This document shows, one piece after another, positions 63,940-64,000 of a stretch of 64,000 nucleotides of DNA. Numbering within the stretch: position 1 is the stretch's first letter; every line of letters starts with the position of its first letter. The DNA comes from Opitutaceae bacterium (GTDB taxonomy: Bacteria; Verrucomicrobiota; Verrucomicrobiia; Opitutales; Opitutaceae), in the NCBI GenBank assembly GCA_030693515.1, contig JAUYAK010000063.1:164075-228074 (forward strand), read 5' to 3'. Below the pieces are notes generated by a model that searched no databases, was not told where the DNA came from, and was given only the letters and a program-made list of their open reading frames with translations. The position numbers and the translations under genes are program-made.

Positions 63940-64000
63940 TTACCCCTTCGCGGCCGTCACCGGAGCTTCCGGCTCCGTCTTCGGCGGCGGCGGGTAATGA
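63940..64000 (-). CDS. C-terminal end of the intron-encoded reverse transcriptase/maturase (partial)
   Basis: Only about 19 residues are visible (HYPPPPKTEPEAPVTAAKG, stop TAA at 63940-63942). The stop lies 10 bases before domain V, where intron-encoded proteins normally end. The Pro/Lys-rich tail itself is not diagnostic, so the identification rests on position. Confidence 0.5.
   Translation of the reverse strand, partial: HYPPPPKTEPEAPVTAAKG

Larger units (their letters stand above)
63861..64000 (-). mobile_element. 3' end of a group II intron (group IIC-attC type) inserted in attC
   Basis: On the minus strand a maturase reading-frame end, a domain V, a domain VI and the intron end ..CTACCCGAT (AY end) occur in order, followed by 3' exon TAGGC. 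Group IIC-attC introns insert in the bottom strand of attC R'' boxes at TTGT^TAGRC, so the 3' exon TAGGC is exactly what is expected. The 5' part of the intron lies outside the window. Confidence 0.78.

Overview
The window is GC-rich, gene-dense bacterial DNA, most likely from a Verrucomicrobiota member of Opitutaceae type. This is inferred from the gene content, because no rRNA or tRNA is present to test it. The pointers are very large TonB-dependent receptors, ECF sigma factors paired with FecR-like or zinc-finger membrane anti-sigma factors, ThuA/DUF1080/Gfo-Idh/sugar-isomerase carbohydrate genes, rhamnogalacturonan-lyase remnants, nested intergenic palindromes, and a long integron integrase with an N-terminal extension.

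Layout. 1-4 kb: the end of a membrane protein, an MsbA-type ABC exporter and a membrane acyltransferase. 4-8.7 kb (minus): a MacA/MacB-like efflux operon with two separate permeases. 9-11 kb: a secreted protein with a transglutaminase-like Cys/His/Asp arrangement, a small S18 ribosomal protein and a Sua5-type threonylcarbamoyl-AMP synthase. 11.3-15.3 kb (minus): an exopolysaccharide export set (outer-membrane barrel, Wza-like, Wzc-like tyrosine kinase). 15.4-20.6 kb: hisC, a HAD phosphatase, an ECF sigma/anti-sigma/DUF4097 operon and a stand-alone TonB C-terminal domain.

21-29.6 kb (plus): a fatty-acid desaturase followed by a tight run of eight genes: flavoprotein, DUF1365, cyclopropane-fatty-acid-synthase-like methyltransferase, a DUF1475-like membrane protein, DUF2062, DUF1295, a second CFAS-like methyltransferase and a TPR protein. 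Most neighbours overlap by 4 bases. The set reads as a lipid acyl-chain modification pathway whose product is not obvious. A decayed glycosyltransferase (PMT/GT39 type) follows. 31.5-44.7 kb (mostly minus): carbohydrate and uptake genes, namely VOC, ThuA, FecR-LamG anti-sigma, ECF sigma, TonB receptor, EF-hand, DUF1080, sugar isomerase, an alginate-lyase-like protein (plus strand), Gfo/Idh/MocA, amidohydrolase, and an SDR gene broken by one amber codon.

44.8-48.3 kb: an NAD-dependent DNA ligase that carries an N-terminal signal peptide, then a Phd/PIN toxin-antitoxin pair lying between two diverged copies of the same rhamnogalacturonan-lyase fragment. 48.3-58 kb: a DcuC-like transporter, an amidohydrolase, a TonB receptor, a tricorn-like S41 protease and a HicBA module. 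58-61.8 kb: MarC, a Pro/Ala-rich membrane protein, a small lipoprotein, RarD and an exported PrxQ-type peroxiredoxin.

62-64 kb: a chromosomal integron. The integrase (minus) is followed by an attI-like site, a first cassette whose only open frame runs antisense through attI to the integrase start codon, and a cassette attC site cut in its R'' box. The cut is made by the 3' end of a group II intron (domains V and VI visible, reading frame leaving the window). The insertion position matches that of group IIC-attC introns. This region, the signal-peptide ligase and the lipid operon are the most rewarding parts of the window.
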